From contig JOHN01000079.1 in the NCBI GenBank assembly GCA_000719695.1, positions 1 through 30,716 on the forward strand: 30,716 nucleotides of DNA, given 5' to 3'. This DNA is from Streptomyces sp. NRRL F-6131. GTDB taxonomy: Bacteria; Actinomycetota; Actinomycetes; Streptomycetales; Streptomycetaceae. The position numbers and the translations under genes were made by a program. Below are positions 14,835 to 25,101 of the stretch, piece after piece. A model generated the notes under the pieces. That model saw only the letters and a program-made list of their open reading frames with translations, had not been told where the DNA came from and searched no databases. Positions within the stretch are counted from its first letter, which is position 1. Every line of letters begins with the position of its first letter.

Positions 14835-16043
14835 CTACGGCTCGCCGAAGAGGTCGCGGCGCACGGCGTCACCGGCGGTGAGCACGGCGCCGCCGAGCAC
14901 CGCGCCCCCGCCCGCCTCGCCGGCCCGGACCTCGGTGCGCAGCGGGGAGAGCGCGGCGAGCCGCCGTTCCACCCGGCCGGCGAGTTCGGGGCCGCCGGCC
15001 CGGCCGGTCTCGCCGCCGAGCACCACGCAGCCGGGGTCGAGGACGACGCAGACCGCCGAGGTGCCGAGGGCGATCCGCTCGGCCAGCTCGTCGAGGAACG
15101 GACCGCCGGGCCGCCCCTCGCCGAGCGCGTCGAGGGCGGCGCGGACGGCGGCCTCGGCGGCGGGCGCGTCGTCGGCCGGGTCGGCGGGCAGGCCGTGGGC
15201 GCGGGCCAGCGCGCAGACGGCGGCGCTGCCGACCAGCCCGTGGAAGCCGCCCTCGCAGCCGGTGGCGGTGGGCAGCGCGGTGGTGCCGGGGACGGGCAGG
15301 AAGCAGATCTCGCCGGTGCCGCCGCCCGCGCCGCGGCGCAGTTTGCCGTCGAGGACGACGGCCGCGCCGACGCTGTGGCCGAGCCAGACGAGGACGAAGT
15401 CGTCCCGGCCGCGCGCGGCGCCGGTCCGGTACTCGGCGCGCCCGGCGAGGTTGACCTCGTTCTCCAGGATCACGTCGGTGCCGGGGAGTTCGCGGAGCAC
15501 GGCGAGGAGTTCGGCGTGCCAGGCTGGCAGTTCGCCGGTGGACTGGAGCCGGCCGGTGGCGGGGTCGACCAGGCCAGGGGCGCCGACGGCGACGGTGTGC
15601 AGGTGCGGGACGTCGGCCCGGCGGGCGGTGTCGAGCAGGGTGCGGACGATCCGGTCGGCGGCCTCGCGGTGGGCGGCGGCGTCGTCACCGGGGTCCTCGA
15701 CCACGAGCTCGGCGGCGGCCAGGGTCCGCCCGGCCAGGTCGGCGACGACCAGGGAGACGCCGCCGGAGCGGACGTCGAAGGCGGCGAGGTGGGCGCGGGA
15801 GGAGACCAGCGCGTAGAGCCGGGCGTTGGGGCCGCGCCGCTGCTCGCCGCGTTCGCCGACCACGGCGACCAGACCAGTGCGCTGGAGCCGTTCGAGCAGG
15901 TCGGCGACGGTGGGCCGGGAGAGGCCGGTGAGCTCGCGCAGCTCGGTCGCGGTGAGTGGTCCCTGGTCGAGCAGCAGATTGAGCGCCAACCGGTCGTTGA
16001 TCGCCCGGGCGGTGCTCGGCGTGGCCGTGCGCGCGGTGGTCAT
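14835..16043 (-). CDS. ROK family transcriptional regulator
   Basis: A 402-residue ROK (NagC/XylR-type) protein with an N-terminal winged helix (about 28-60, GPLTATELRELTGLSRPTVA) and a C-terminal sugar-kinase-like fold. Such proteins repress sugar uptake or catabolism genes and respond to a sugar ligand. The usual GEIGH is GEICF (245-248), and the usual CxCGxxGC zinc cluster is reduced to a single Cys (C263), so this is a degenerate, non-kinase form. The ATG at 16043 has GGAAGG ten bases upstream; the frame extends to 16409 but that part overlaps the divergent MFS gene. The neighbour and the inverted repeat at 16070-16090 suggest it controls the divergent MFS gene and itself. Confidence 0.9.
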   Translation of the reverse strand: MTTARTATPSTARAINDRLALNLLLDQGPLTATELRELTGLSRPTVADLLERLQRTGLVAVVGERGEQRRGPNARLYALVSSRAHLAAFDVRSGGVSLVVADLAGRTLAAAELVVEDPGDDAAAHREAADRIVRTLLDTARRADVPHLHTVAVGAPGLVDPATGRLQSTGELPAWHAELLAVLRELPGTDVILENEVNLAGRAEYRTGAARGRDDFVLVWLGHSVGAAVVLDGKLRRGAGGGTGEICFLPVPGTTALPTATGCEGGFHGLVGSAAVCALARAHGLPADPADDAPAAEAAVRAALDALGEGRPGGPFLDELAERIALGTSAVCVVLDPGCVVLGGETGRAGGPELAGRVERRLAALSPLRTEVRAGEAGGGAVLGGAVLTAGDAVRRDLFGEP

Positions 16044-16069
16044 GGCCGGACATCCTTCCAGAGTGTTTC

Positions 16070-16090
16070 TATCAGGGTCCCTTCCTGATA
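16070..16090. promoter_or_regulatory. Candidate ROK operator
   Basis: A perfect inverted repeat TATCAGG-N7-CCTGATA, 27 bases upstream of the ROK start. It lies in an AT-richer patch of the otherwise GC-rich 208-bp divergent region shared with the MFS gene. Symmetry and position suggest a dimeric repressor site, most likely for the ROK protein. Confidence 0.55.
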
Positions 16091-16251
16091 ATTTATCGAA
16101 CCGTCGCCCGGAGCACCGACCGGACCCGCGACCGGACCGGCGCGGGCCGCCGGAACCGGACCGCCGCCGCTGACACCGGCCGCGATCAGCAGGACCATCG
16201 ACACCAGAGCCCCCAGGGCACCGCCGCACGCGGCGGGGAGGGAAGAGCCGG

Positions 16252-18319
<2,068 letters not shown>

Positions 18320-18333
18320 CCGCTCCCGGCCGC

Positions 18334-18414
18334 GCCGGTCCGCCCGGGTCCACCCGGGTCCACCCGGGGCCGCCCGGATCCGTCCGGGACCACCCGCGTC
18401 CCGGGCGGACCGGC
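18334..18414 (+). terminator. Long inverted repeat after the lectin gene
   Basis: A perfect 15-bp inverted repeat (18334-18348 with 18400-18414) encloses 51 bases that contain further small GC hairpins and repeats of CCCGGGTCCA. It starts 15 bases after the lectin stop and ends just before the next promoter, so it is probably a terminator. Confidence 0.6.
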
Positions 18415-18422
18415 CACCCGGT

Positions 18423-18434
18423 TACCCTCGATCC
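18423..18434 (+). promoter_or_regulatory. Leaderless-type -10 before the TVP38 gene
   Basis: TACCCT (18423-18428) followed by exactly six bases and the GTG at 18435. No Shine-Dalgarno is present and no clear -35 is seen. Confidence 0.5.
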
Positions 18435-19268
18435 GTGCCCGCTCCCGTGACCTCGCCGACCGTGCCCGGCGCCGCCCCGGCCGACGGATCCAACGCCGCC
18501 CGGGCGGTCGTCGCGACGGACGGACCCGCCCCGGTCGGCCCCACCCCGGACGGACCCGCCCCGACCGCCGGAACGCTTCCCGCCGAGGGGACGCTCCCCG
18601 CCGACGGCCCCGCCCGGCAGCCGTGGCTGCGGTTCGCCCTGCTGGTGGCGATCCTCGGCGCGGCCGCCGGCTCGCTGCTGCTCTGGAGCCCCACCTCCCT
18701 GCTCGACGGCGGACTGTCCGACGGGACGCCCTGGTACTGGCGGGCGCCCCTCTTCACCGCGGTGTACGCGGTGGGCACGGTGGCGTTCTTCCCCCGGCCG
18801 GCGCTGAACGCCGCTGCCGGACTGCTGCTGGGCGTCCAGGAGGGCCTCCTGCTGGCCGTGCTGGGCACCACCCTCGGGGCGGCGATCGCCTTCGGGCTGG
18901 CCCGGTGGCTGGGACAGGACGCGCTGCGCCGACTGCTCCGCGGGCGGATGCTGCAGGCCGTGGACCGGCACTTCACCGACCAGGGGTTCCGCAGCGTCCT
19001 GCTGCTCCGACTGTTCCCCGGTCTGCCGTTCCAGGCGGCCAACTACGGCGCGGCCGTCTCCGGCGTCCGGTTCGGCTCCTTCATCGGGGCGACCGCGCTC
19101 GGGGTGATCCCGGTGACCGCGGTCTACGTCTCGGCGGCGGCCACCGCGCGCGAGCCGGGATCGGCCGGCTTCCTGCTCTCCGTCGGCGCGCTCGGACTCC
19201 TCGGGCTGGCGAGCCTGGTGCCGCTCGGACGGGCAGCCGTGCGGCGGCGGCGCGCGACCAACGGCTGA
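18435..19268 (+). CDS. TVP38/TMEM64 family membrane protein
   Basis: A 277-residue protein of the TVP38/TMEM64 (SNARE-associated, DedA-related) family. A Pro/Ala/Gly-rich N-terminal tail of about 60 residues precedes hydrophobic segments near 65-84, 104-120, 125-155, 186-200, 210-236 and 245-265. Family marks are FFPRPALNAAAGLLLG (118-133) and LLRLFPGLPFQAANYGAA (190-206). The family is linked to lipid scrambling or membrane homeostasis; the bacterial substrate is uncertain. The start is the GTG at 18435 because of the leaderless promoter and the end of the preceding inverted repeat. The low-complexity tail leaves room for a later start. Confidence 0.85.
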   Translation: MPAPVTSPTVPGAAPADGSNAARAVVATDGPAPVGPTPDGPAPTAGTLPAEGTLPADGPARQPWLRFALLVAILGAAAGSLLLWSPTSLLDGGLSDGTPWYWRAPLFTAVYAVGTVAFFPRPALNAAAGLLLGVQEGLLLAVLGTTLGAAIAFGLARWLGQDALRRLLRGRMLQAVDRHFTDQGFRSVLLLRLFPGLPFQAANYGAAVSGVRFGSFIGATALGVIPVTAVYVSAAATAREPGSAGFLLSVGALGLLGLASLVPLGRAAVRRRRATNG

Positions 19269-19622
19269 GCGCCGGGCGGCCGATCCGGCGCGCCGGGCGC
19301 GCGGAACACACCGGACCGCTCGGCCGGACGGGTCCGCTGTCGGTGCCGTGTGAAATCGTTCCCGCATTGTTGACAGAAGGTCAATTGCGCGGTGACCGCG
19401 ACCGATATGGTCTACGCGCGCAACCGTACGCCGTTCTCCCGCGTCGCAACTGGTGCCCGGGTCCGCCCGGGGCCCTGGCGCGGCGCGACTCGTACGGACT
19501 GCGCGAGCGGGCACGACACCGGTGATCAGTGCGATACTCGGACAGTTCCGACGAGTGGATGACGTGTCAAAAGGACACGCGCACCGGGGGACCTGTACGG
19601 AACAGAGGCAGGGAGGCGCGGC
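19269..19622 (+). promoter_or_regulatory. 354-bp regulatory region upstream of the SepF-like gene
   Basis: No gene is seen here. A perfect -35-like TTGACA lies at 19370-19375, but without a good -10 at 16-18 bp; TATGGT at 19406-19411 and GATACT at 19533-19538 are other -10 candidates. Three GACAC words (19515-19519, 19564-19568 reversed, 19574-19578) cluster near the gene. AT content is higher between 19350 and 19415 than around it. Confidence 0.45.
19563..19579. promoter_or_regulatory. Inverted repeat of GACAC words upstream of the SepF-like gene
   Basis: CGTGTC-AAAAG-GACACG is a perfect 6-5-6 inverted repeat, 44 bases before the ATG. Its arms contain GACAC, the core word reported for WhiA binding in Streptomyces. 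The word is short, so this is suggestive only. Confidence 0.4.
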
Positions 19623-20015
19623 ATGGGAGCACTTCGCGACGAGCACCACAACGGGTGGCTGATGCCCTCCGGGAGCTACCCGGCCGCGGTGTACGACGAC
19701 GAATGGGTCGAGCAGGAGACGGTGTCGTCCTCCCCCGCCCCGACGAAGATCGTCTCCCTGCGGCCCACCGGGTTCGAGGCGGCCCGCACGGTCGGCGAGC
19801 ACATCCGGGCGAGCATCCCGGTGGTCATGGACCTCACCGAGATGGAGGAGGCGGAGGCCAAGCGCATGGTCGACTTCGCCTCCGGTCTGATCTTCGGCAC
19901 CCGCGGCGGCATCGAGCGCATCGCCCGCCGGGTGTTCCTGCTCACCCCGGCGGACGTCGAGGTGATGGTGATCGACCGCCCGCTGGACGAGACCGGCTTC
20001 TACAACCAGAGCTGA
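19623..20015 (+). CDS. SepF-like cell division protein
   Basis: A 130-residue protein with the SepF core (about 42-118): TKIVSLRPTGFEAARTVGEH, IPVVMDLTEMEEAEAKRMVD and FASGLIFGTRGGIERIARRVFLLTP. SepF links FtsZ to the membrane at the septum. The usual N-terminal amphipathic membrane-targeting helix is missing: the protein begins MGALRDEHHNGWLMPSG and is shorter than canonical SepF. It therefore fits the extra SepF-like proteins of Streptomyces (SflA/SflB type) rather than the SepF of the division cluster. GGGAGG about six bases before the ATG supports the start. No ftsZ or mur genes are near. A classic terminator follows. Confidence 0.88.
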   Translation: MGALRDEHHNGWLMPSGSYPAAVYDDEWVEQETVSSSPAPTKIVSLRPTGFEAARTVGEHIRASIPVVMDLTEMEEAEAKRMVDFASGLIFGTRGGIERIARRVFLLTPADVEVMVIDRPLDETGFYNQS

Positions 20016-20045
20016 CCGGCGGCCGCGCGGACCGCGGCACCCGGG

Positions 20046-20078
20046 ACCGGGGACGGCAATCGCCGTCCCCGGTTTTTT
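20046..20078 (+). terminator. Rho-independent terminator after the SepF-like gene
   Basis: A perfect 12-bp stem (ACCGGGGACGGC / GCCGTCCCCGGT) with a 4-nt loop, running straight into TTTTTT. It is the only canonical U-tract terminator I see in the window. Confidence 0.92.
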
Positions 20079-20141
20079 GCTGCCCCACCCCGGGAGGAGT
20101 CAGAGGACTGTCCGCCTCGAATGAGGCACGGAAAATAATTC

Positions 20142-20159
20142 TGAGACATCCATGTCTCA
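20142..20159. promoter_or_regulatory. TetR operator
   Basis: A near-perfect palindrome TGAGACAT-CC-ATGTCTCA with 8-bp arms, 20 bases before the TetR start. It overlaps the probable -35 (GAGACA) and the spacer of the promoter with -10 TACACT (20167-20172). It is almost certainly the autoregulatory site of the adjacent TetR protein. Confidence 0.75.
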
Positions 20160-20178
20160 ATCGACGTACACTTGTCCC
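20143..20178 (+). promoter_or_regulatory. Leaderless promoter of the TetR-MFS unit
   Basis: GAGACA (20143-20148), an 18-bp spacer and TACACT (20167-20172), then six bases to the ATG at 20179. No Shine-Dalgarno is present. The operator covers the -35. Confidence 0.6.
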
Positions 20179-20733
20179 ATGGCCACCGACCGTGACTCCG
20201 TCCTCGAAGCCGCCGTCGGCGTGCTCTCCCGCCGCCCGACCGCCCACCTCGACGAGATCGCCCGCGCCGCGGGCATCAGCCGCGCCACCCTGCACCGGCT
20301 CTTCCCCGGCCGGGACGCGCTGATCCAGGAGGTCGGCCTGCTCGGGCTCCAGCGCTTCGGCGCCGCGCTCGACACCGCCGCCGTCGAGGAGGGCGACGCG
20401 CACGCCGCGCTGCGCCGCCTGGTCGACGCGGTCGTCCCGGACGCCGCGCTCTGCGCCTTCCTCGCCGGCGAGAACCAGCTCTACGACGACGACCGGATCA
20501 ACGACCTCTGGGAGTCGCAGATCGCCCGGATGCACGCGCTCTTCCTGCGCGGACAGCAGCAGGGCGTCTTCCGCGTCGAACTCTCCGCGGCCTGGCTCAG
20601 CGAGGCCTTCTTCGACCTGGTGGCCGGGATCGGCTGGGCCATCCAGGACGGCCGGCTCGCCCCGCGCGACGCCGCCTTCTCGCTCGCCGAGCTGTTCCTC
20701 GGCGGCGCCCTGCGCACCCCGCTGCCGCACTGA
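20179..20733 (+). CDS. TetR family transcriptional regulator
   Basis: A 184-residue TetR protein with an N-terminal helix-turn-helix (LDEIARAAGISRATLHRLFPGRDALI, about 24-50) and a helical ligand-binding C-terminal domain. The ATG at 20179 is chosen over the in-frame ATG at 20152, which lies inside the operator and upstream of the -10. It probably represses itself and the efflux gene that begins 53 bases downstream on the same strand, with release by a transported drug-like ligand. No sequence oddities were seen. Confidence 0.9.
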   Translation: MATDRDSVLEAAVGVLSRRPTAHLDEIARAAGISRATLHRLFPGRDALIQEVGLLGLQRFGAALDTAAVEEGDAHAALRRLVDAVVPDAALCAFLAGENQLYDDDRINDLWESQIARMHALFLRGQQQGVFRVELSAAWLSEAFFDLVAGIGWAIQDGRLAPRDAAFSLAELFLGGALRTPLPH

Positions 20734-20786
20734 TCCCCTCCCCCGCACCCTCCGCACCTCGGACCGGAAACCGGACACCGATACCC

Positions 20787-22361
20787 ATGAGCAGCACCGT
20801 CCACCTCCAGCCCCGCCAGCGCTGGACCGGCCTCGCCGTCCTCGTCCTGGCGGTCACCCTGGTCGCCGTCGACGCGACCGTCCTCTCCCTGGCCATCCCC
20901 TCGATCAGCGAGACCCTGCGCCCCAGCGGCACCCAGCTGCTGTGGATCGGCGACGCCTACTCCTTCGTCCTCGCCGGTCTGCTGGTCTCGATGGGCTCGC
21001 TCAGCGACCGGATCGGCCGCAAGCGCCTGCTGCTGGCCGGCGCCACCGCGTTCGGCGCCGCCTCGCTGCTCGCGGCGTACGCGCCCACCGCCGGCTGGCT
21101 GATCCTGGCCCGCGCGCTGCTCGGCGTCGCCGGGGCGACGATCATGCCGTCCACCCTCTCGCTGATCCGAACGCTCTTCCCGGACGACCGCGAGCGGGCC
21201 ACCGCGATCGGCATCTGGGGCGCCGCCGCGACCGCCGGCGCCGCGCTCGGCCCGGTGGTCGGCGGTGTCCTGCTGGAGCACTTCTGGTGGGGCTCGGTCT
21301 TCCTGCTGAACATCCCGGTGCTCCTGCTGCTGCTCGGTCTCGGCGCCTGGCTGCTGCCGGAGTCCAAGGACCCGAAGCCGGGCCGCTGGGACGTGCTGAG
21401 CGTGCTGCTCTCGCTCACCGGTGTGATCGGCGTGGTCTACGCGATCAAGGAGGCCGCCGCCCACGGCGTGCTCCGCTGGGACGTGCCGGTCACGGCCGTG
21501 CTGGGCGCCACGGCGCTGGTCCTGTTCGTCCGGCGCCAGCTGCGGCTGGACACCCCGCTGCTGGACGTCCGGCTGTTCCGCGACCGCCGCTTCACGGCCG
21601 CCGTGCTCGCCTCGCTGATCGCGCTGGTCGGACTCTCCGGCATGGTCTTCGTGACCTCCCAGTACCTGCAGCTGGTCCGCGGCTACCCGCCGCTCAAGGC
21701 GGGCCTGGCCGAGCTGCCGGCCTTCGCCGGCGCGGTGGTCGGCGGTCTGCTGACGGCCCGGCTGGTGCGCCGCACCGGCGCCCGGACGGCGCTCACCGTC
21801 GGCCTGCTGGGGATGGGCATCGGGATCGGCATGCTCGGCTGGATCCAGCAGGACTCCACCTACCTGCTGCTGGCCGCCGCGTTCCTGCTGGTCGGCACCG
21901 CCGAGGGCGTGGTCTACACGCTCGGCGCCGACCTGGTGCTGGGCGCCGCGCCCGCCGACAAGGCCGGCGCCGCGTCGGCGGTCTCCGAGACCGCGTACGA
22001 GCTGGGCACCGCGCTCGGCATCGCGCTGGTCGGCTCGGTGGTCGGCGCGCTGTACGTGGGCCGGCTGTCCGTCCCGGCCGGGACGGACCCCGCCGCGGCC
22101 ACCCGGGCCGGCGAATCGCTCGGCGGTGCGGTGGAGGTGGCCCACGGGCTGCCGGACACCCTGGCCGGACCGCTGCTGGACAGCGCCCGGACGGCGTTCG
22201 TGCACGGCGTCAACGTGGCCGGGATGCTGGCGGGCGCCCTGCTGCTGGGTGCCGCCGTGCTGGCCTGGCGCCTGCTGCGCGGCCTGGGCGACCGGCCCGC
22301 CGAGGCGACCGGCGCGGAGCCGGCCCCGGCACGGGAGCCGGAGAAGCCCCCGGTGCACTGA
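20787..22361 (+). CDS. DHA2-family MFS multidrug efflux transporter (QacA/SmvA-like)
   Basis: A 524-residue MFS protein with about 14 predicted membrane segments. It has VAVDATVLSLAIPSI in the first helix (the D-x-T-I/V motif of DHA2 transporters), GSLSDRIGRKRLLL (motif A), and LGPVVGGVLLEHFWWGSVF (motif C region), closest to QacA/SmvA/LfrA-type proton-driven exporters of cationic drugs. It follows the TetR gene by 53 bases and is probably cotranscribed with it. Ribosome binding before the ATG is weak. A 19-bp perfect hairpin ends the unit (22382-22424). Confidence 0.93.
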   Translation: MSSTVHLQPRQRWTGLAVLVLAVTLVAVDATVLSLAIPSISETLRPSGTQLLWIGDAYSFVLAGLLVSMGSLSDRIGRKRLLLAGATAFGAASLLAAYAPTAGWLILARALLGVAGATIMPSTLSLIRTLFPDDRERATAIGIWGAAATAGAALGPVVGGVLLEHFWWGSVFLLNIPVLLLLLGLGAWLLPESKDPKPGRWDVLSVLLSLTGVIGVVYAIKEAAAHGVLRWDVPVTAVLGATALVLFVRRQLRLDTPLLDVRLFRDRRFTAAVLASLIALVGLSGMVFVTSQYLQLVRGYPPLKAGLAELPAFAGAVVGGLLTARLVRRTGARTALTVGLLGMGIGIGMLGWIQQDSTYLLLAAAFLLVGTAEGVVYTLGADLVLGAAPADKAGAASAVSETAYELGTALGIALVGSVVGALYVGRLSVPAGTDPAAATRAGESLGGAVEVAHGLPDTLAGPLLDSARTAFVHGVNVAGMLAGALLLGAAVLAWRLLRGLGDRPAEATGAEPAPAREPEKPPVH

Positions 22362-22381
22362 CGGAGAATCCCGATAGGCCA

Positions 22382-22424
22382 CGGCGCGGGCCGCCCCCGG
22401 AACCCCCGGGGGCGGCCCGCGCCG
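22382..22424. terminator. Bidirectional terminator with a 19-bp perfect stem
   Basis: A perfect 19-bp stem (arms 22382-22400 and 22406-22424) with an AACCC loop, between the convergent MFS and phosphatase genes. Being symmetrical, it can serve both strands. There is no U-tract. Confidence 0.8.
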
Positions 22425-22461
22425 TTCGTCGTCCGCGCGCGAGGCTCCGGCTCCGCCCGGC

Positions 22462-24945
22462 TCAGACGGCGCCGAAGGGGAGTTCCAGTTCGGCCCAGAC
22501 CACCTTGCCGTCCCTGGTCAGCCGGCTGCCCCAGCGCTGGGCGAGCTCGCTGACCAGGAACATGCCGCGGCCGCCCTCGTCCTGTTCGGCGAAGGGGCGC
22601 AGCTGGGGCGTCTGGCCCCCCGCGTCGGCGACCTCGACGGTGAGCACCCGGTCGCGGAAGAGCCGCAGCCGGCGCGGGGCGTCGGCGTGCAGCAGGGCGT
22701 TCGTGACCAGCTCGCTGACCAGCAGCTCGGCGTAGTCGGAGAGGGCGGTCAGGCCCCAGCTCGCGAGCGTGCTGCGGGTGAACCGGCGGGCCTTGCCGGG
22801 CAGCCGGCCGCCGCCGGTGAGCGGGAGGGTGGCGACCCGGTCGGCGGGCAGCGGCAGCACCCGGGCCATGATCATGGCGATGTCGTCGTCGCTGCCGCCG
22901 CTGACCAGCGCGCCGAGCACGGCGTCGCAGCTCTCCTCCAGGGTCCGGCCGGGGCCGGACAGGGTGCGGGCCAGCAGGTCGATGCCCTCGTCGAGGTCCT
23001 GGCCGCGCCGCTCGACCAGGCCGTCGGTGTACAGGGCGACCATGCCGCCCTCCGGGAGGCCGAACTCGACCGACTCGAAGGCCACGCCGCCGACGCCGAG
23101 CGGCACGCCGGGCGGCATCTCGACCCGGCGGGGCGTGCCGTCCGGGGTGACCCAGACGGGCGGCAGATGGCCGGCGGAGGCGACCTGGAGGGTGTGCTCC
23201 AGCGGGTCGTAGACGGCGCAGATGCAGGTGGCGAACTGGCCCTCGCCGATGCCGGAGGCGGTTTCGTCCAGCCGGGTGAGCACCTGCTCGGGCGGCATGT
23301 CGAGGGTGGCGAGGGTACGGGCGACGGTGCGCAGCTGGCCCATGGTGGCGGCGGCCCGGATGCCGTGGCCCATGACGTCGCCGACGACCAGCGCGACCCG
23401 GCCGCAGGAGAGCGGGACGACGTCGAACCAGTCGCCGCCGACCTCGCTGGTGACGCTGGACGGCAGGTAGCGGTAGGCGATCTCCAGGCCCAGGGTGCGG
23501 TGGATCTCCTGCGGCAGCAGGCTGCGCTGGAGGGTGAGCGCGGTCTCCCGCTCGCGCCGGTAGAGCCGGGCGTTGTCGATGGCGAGGGCGGTGCGGGCGA
23601 CGAGTTCCTCGGCGAGCGCGACGTCGGAGGCGGTGAACGGCTCGGGGTTGCGCATCCGGATGAACTCGGCGCCGCCGAGGACCATCCCCCGGGCGGTCAC
23701 CGGCAGCATCAGGTAGGAGTGGATGCCGGCCGCGAGTCCGGGGGCGACCCGGTCGGGGCTGGCGACCAGGCCGCGCAGCACCTCCTCGTCGACGTGGGAG
23801 CGCAGCAGCGGGCGCCCGCTGCGCAGGCACCGGGTGTAGCTGCGCTCGGGGGCGTACTCGGTGACCTCGCCGACGGTGTCGACGGCGTGCACCAGCCCGG
23901 TCTCGTAGGACTCGCCGACGGCGACGGCGCGCAGCTGGACGGTGCGGTCCTCGGGGATGGGGGTGGGTTCGGCGCCGCGCAGCACGGTTTCCCGCAGGTC
24001 GACGGTGGCGAAGTCGGCGAACCGGGGGACGACGGCCTCGATCAGCTCCTCGGCGGTGCGCTGGAGGTCGAGGGTGGTGCCGATCCTGGCGGTGGCCTCG
24101 GCGATGGTGGCGAGGCGTTCCTGGGCGCGGGCGGCGCGGGCCTCGGCCTGGAAGCGTTCGGTGACGTCGATGATCGAGGAGCAGACGCCGAAGACCCGGC
24201 CGGTGGAGTCCTCCAGCCGGAAGTAGGAGGCGGACCAGGCGCGGTCGCGGCGCGGGTCGCCGGGGACCCGGCCGTGCGAGCGGGCGTCGACCACGGGCCG
24301 GCCGGTGGCCAGCACCTGCTTCATGATCTGTTCTATCTCGGCGCTGTTGATGCCGGGCAGCACGCTGCTGATCCGGCGGCCGAGGTGGTCGGCGACGGGG
24401 ACGCCGTTCATCCGGGCCAGGGACTCGTTGAGCCGCACGTAGCGCAGGTCGGTGTCGTAGACGGCCATGCCGATCGGGGACTGGCCGAAGATGCCGTCGA
24501 GCACGGCGAGGTCGGCCTCGACCCGGTGCAGGGCGGCGGTGTCGGAGGCGGTGGCGAGCAGCAGCAGGGTGCCGCCCGGGCCGGCGATCGGGTAGGTGCG
24601 GAACTCCAGGTCGACGGTGTGGCCGTCGCGGTGGCGGACGGGGAAGACCCCGGACCAGCCCTTGCCGCTCATGATGCGGGCGAAGAGTTCGAGGACCTCG
24701 GGGCGGTCGCCGTCGTCGCTGAGCAGCCGGGCGGCGTGGCTGCCGACGGCCTCCTCGGCGGTCCAGCCGAGCAGGGCCTCGGCGTCCTCGCTCCAGTGCA
24801 GGATCAGTCCGTCGTCCTGGAGCAGGGCGGTGGCGAGCGGGACGAGTCGATGGCCGTCCAGGCGTGTGGGGGCGGCGCCCGTTCCGGGGCCGGTGGCGTC
24901 GGTCGCGTCGGTCGCGTCGGGCGCGTCCCACTCGTCTCTCCGCAT
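22462..24945 (-). CDS. PAS-PAS-GAF-PP2C (SpoIIE)-HATPase sensor phosphatase
   Basis: An 827-residue cytoplasmic regulator of the RsbU/SpoIIE type, which controls anti-sigma/anti-anti-sigma switches. In order: PAS (about 35-135), PAS (145-265), GAF (290-465), PP2C phosphatase (480-700) and a histidine-kinase-like ATPase (715-827). Metal-binding residues are in GGDWFD (D505), VGDVMGHG (D523), YTDGLVE (D641) and SDDDIA (D688). The ATPase N box is ELVTNALLHA and its G boxes are DAG and GRGMFLV. The start at 24945 is preferred over 25047: the 34 extra codons have poor GC3 bias and include a 13-bp duplication that is out of frame. Neither start has a clear Shine-Dalgarno. No partner sigma or anti-sigma gene is in the window. 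Confidence 0.9.
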   Translation of the reverse strand: MRRDEWDAPDATDATDATGPGTGAAPTRLDGHRLVPLATALLQDDGLILHWSEDAEALLGWTAEEAVGSHAARLLSDDGDRPEVLELFARIMSGKGWSGVFPVRHRDGHTVDLEFRTYPIAGPGGTLLLLATASDTAALHRVEADLAVLDGIFGQSPIGMAVYDTDLRYVRLNESLARMNGVPVADHLGRRISSVLPGINSAEIEQIMKQVLATGRPVVDARSHGRVPGDPRRDRAWSASYFRLEDSTGRVFGVCSSIIDVTERFQAEARAARAQERLATIAEATARIGTTLDLQRTAEELIEAVVPRFADFATVDLRETVLRGAEPTPIPEDRTVQLRAVAVGESYETGLVHAVDTVGEVTEYAPERSYTRCLRSGRPLLRSHVDEEVLRGLVASPDRVAPGLAAGIHSYLMLPVTARGMVLGGAEFIRMRNPEPFTASDVALAEELVARTALAIDNARLYRRERETALTLQRSLLPQEIHRTLGLEIAYRYLPSSVTSEVGGDWFDVVPLSCGRVALVVGDVMGHGIRAAATMGQLRTVARTLATLDMPPEQVLTRLDETASGIGEGQFATCICAVYDPLEHTLQVASAGHLPPVWVTPDGTPRRVEMPPGVPLGVGGVAFESVEFGLPEGGMVALYTDGLVERRGQDLDEGIDLLARTLSGPGRTLEESCDAVLGALVSGGSDDDIAMIMARVLPLPADRVATLPLTGGGRLPGKARRFTRSTLASWGLTALSDYAELLVSELVTNALLHADAPRRLRLFRDRVLTVEVADAGGQTPQLRPFAEQDEGGRGMFLVSELAQRWGSRLTRDGKVVWAELELPFGAV

Positions 24946-25101
24946 GATCAGGCAGCACCCCGGTTCGGCTCGTGGGTTCGGCTCGTGCCCGGCCGGGCGG
25001 CCTCGCGGTCCGTGCGGCCGGGGTTCTTCTCCAGACTGCACGGACATCGTCCGCCCGGCGACCCCTTGGTGAGGGGAACCGGTCGGGCAGGTGTACGGGC
25101 G

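Noticed and set aside
20152..20178. Earlier ATG for the TetR gene
   Set aside because: It lies within the operator and before the -10, so it would not be in the leaderless transcript.
20787..22361. MFS pump as the exporter of the RiPP product
   Set aside because: It is 16 kb away, has its own TetR switch, and matches drug pumps rather than LanT-type exporters.
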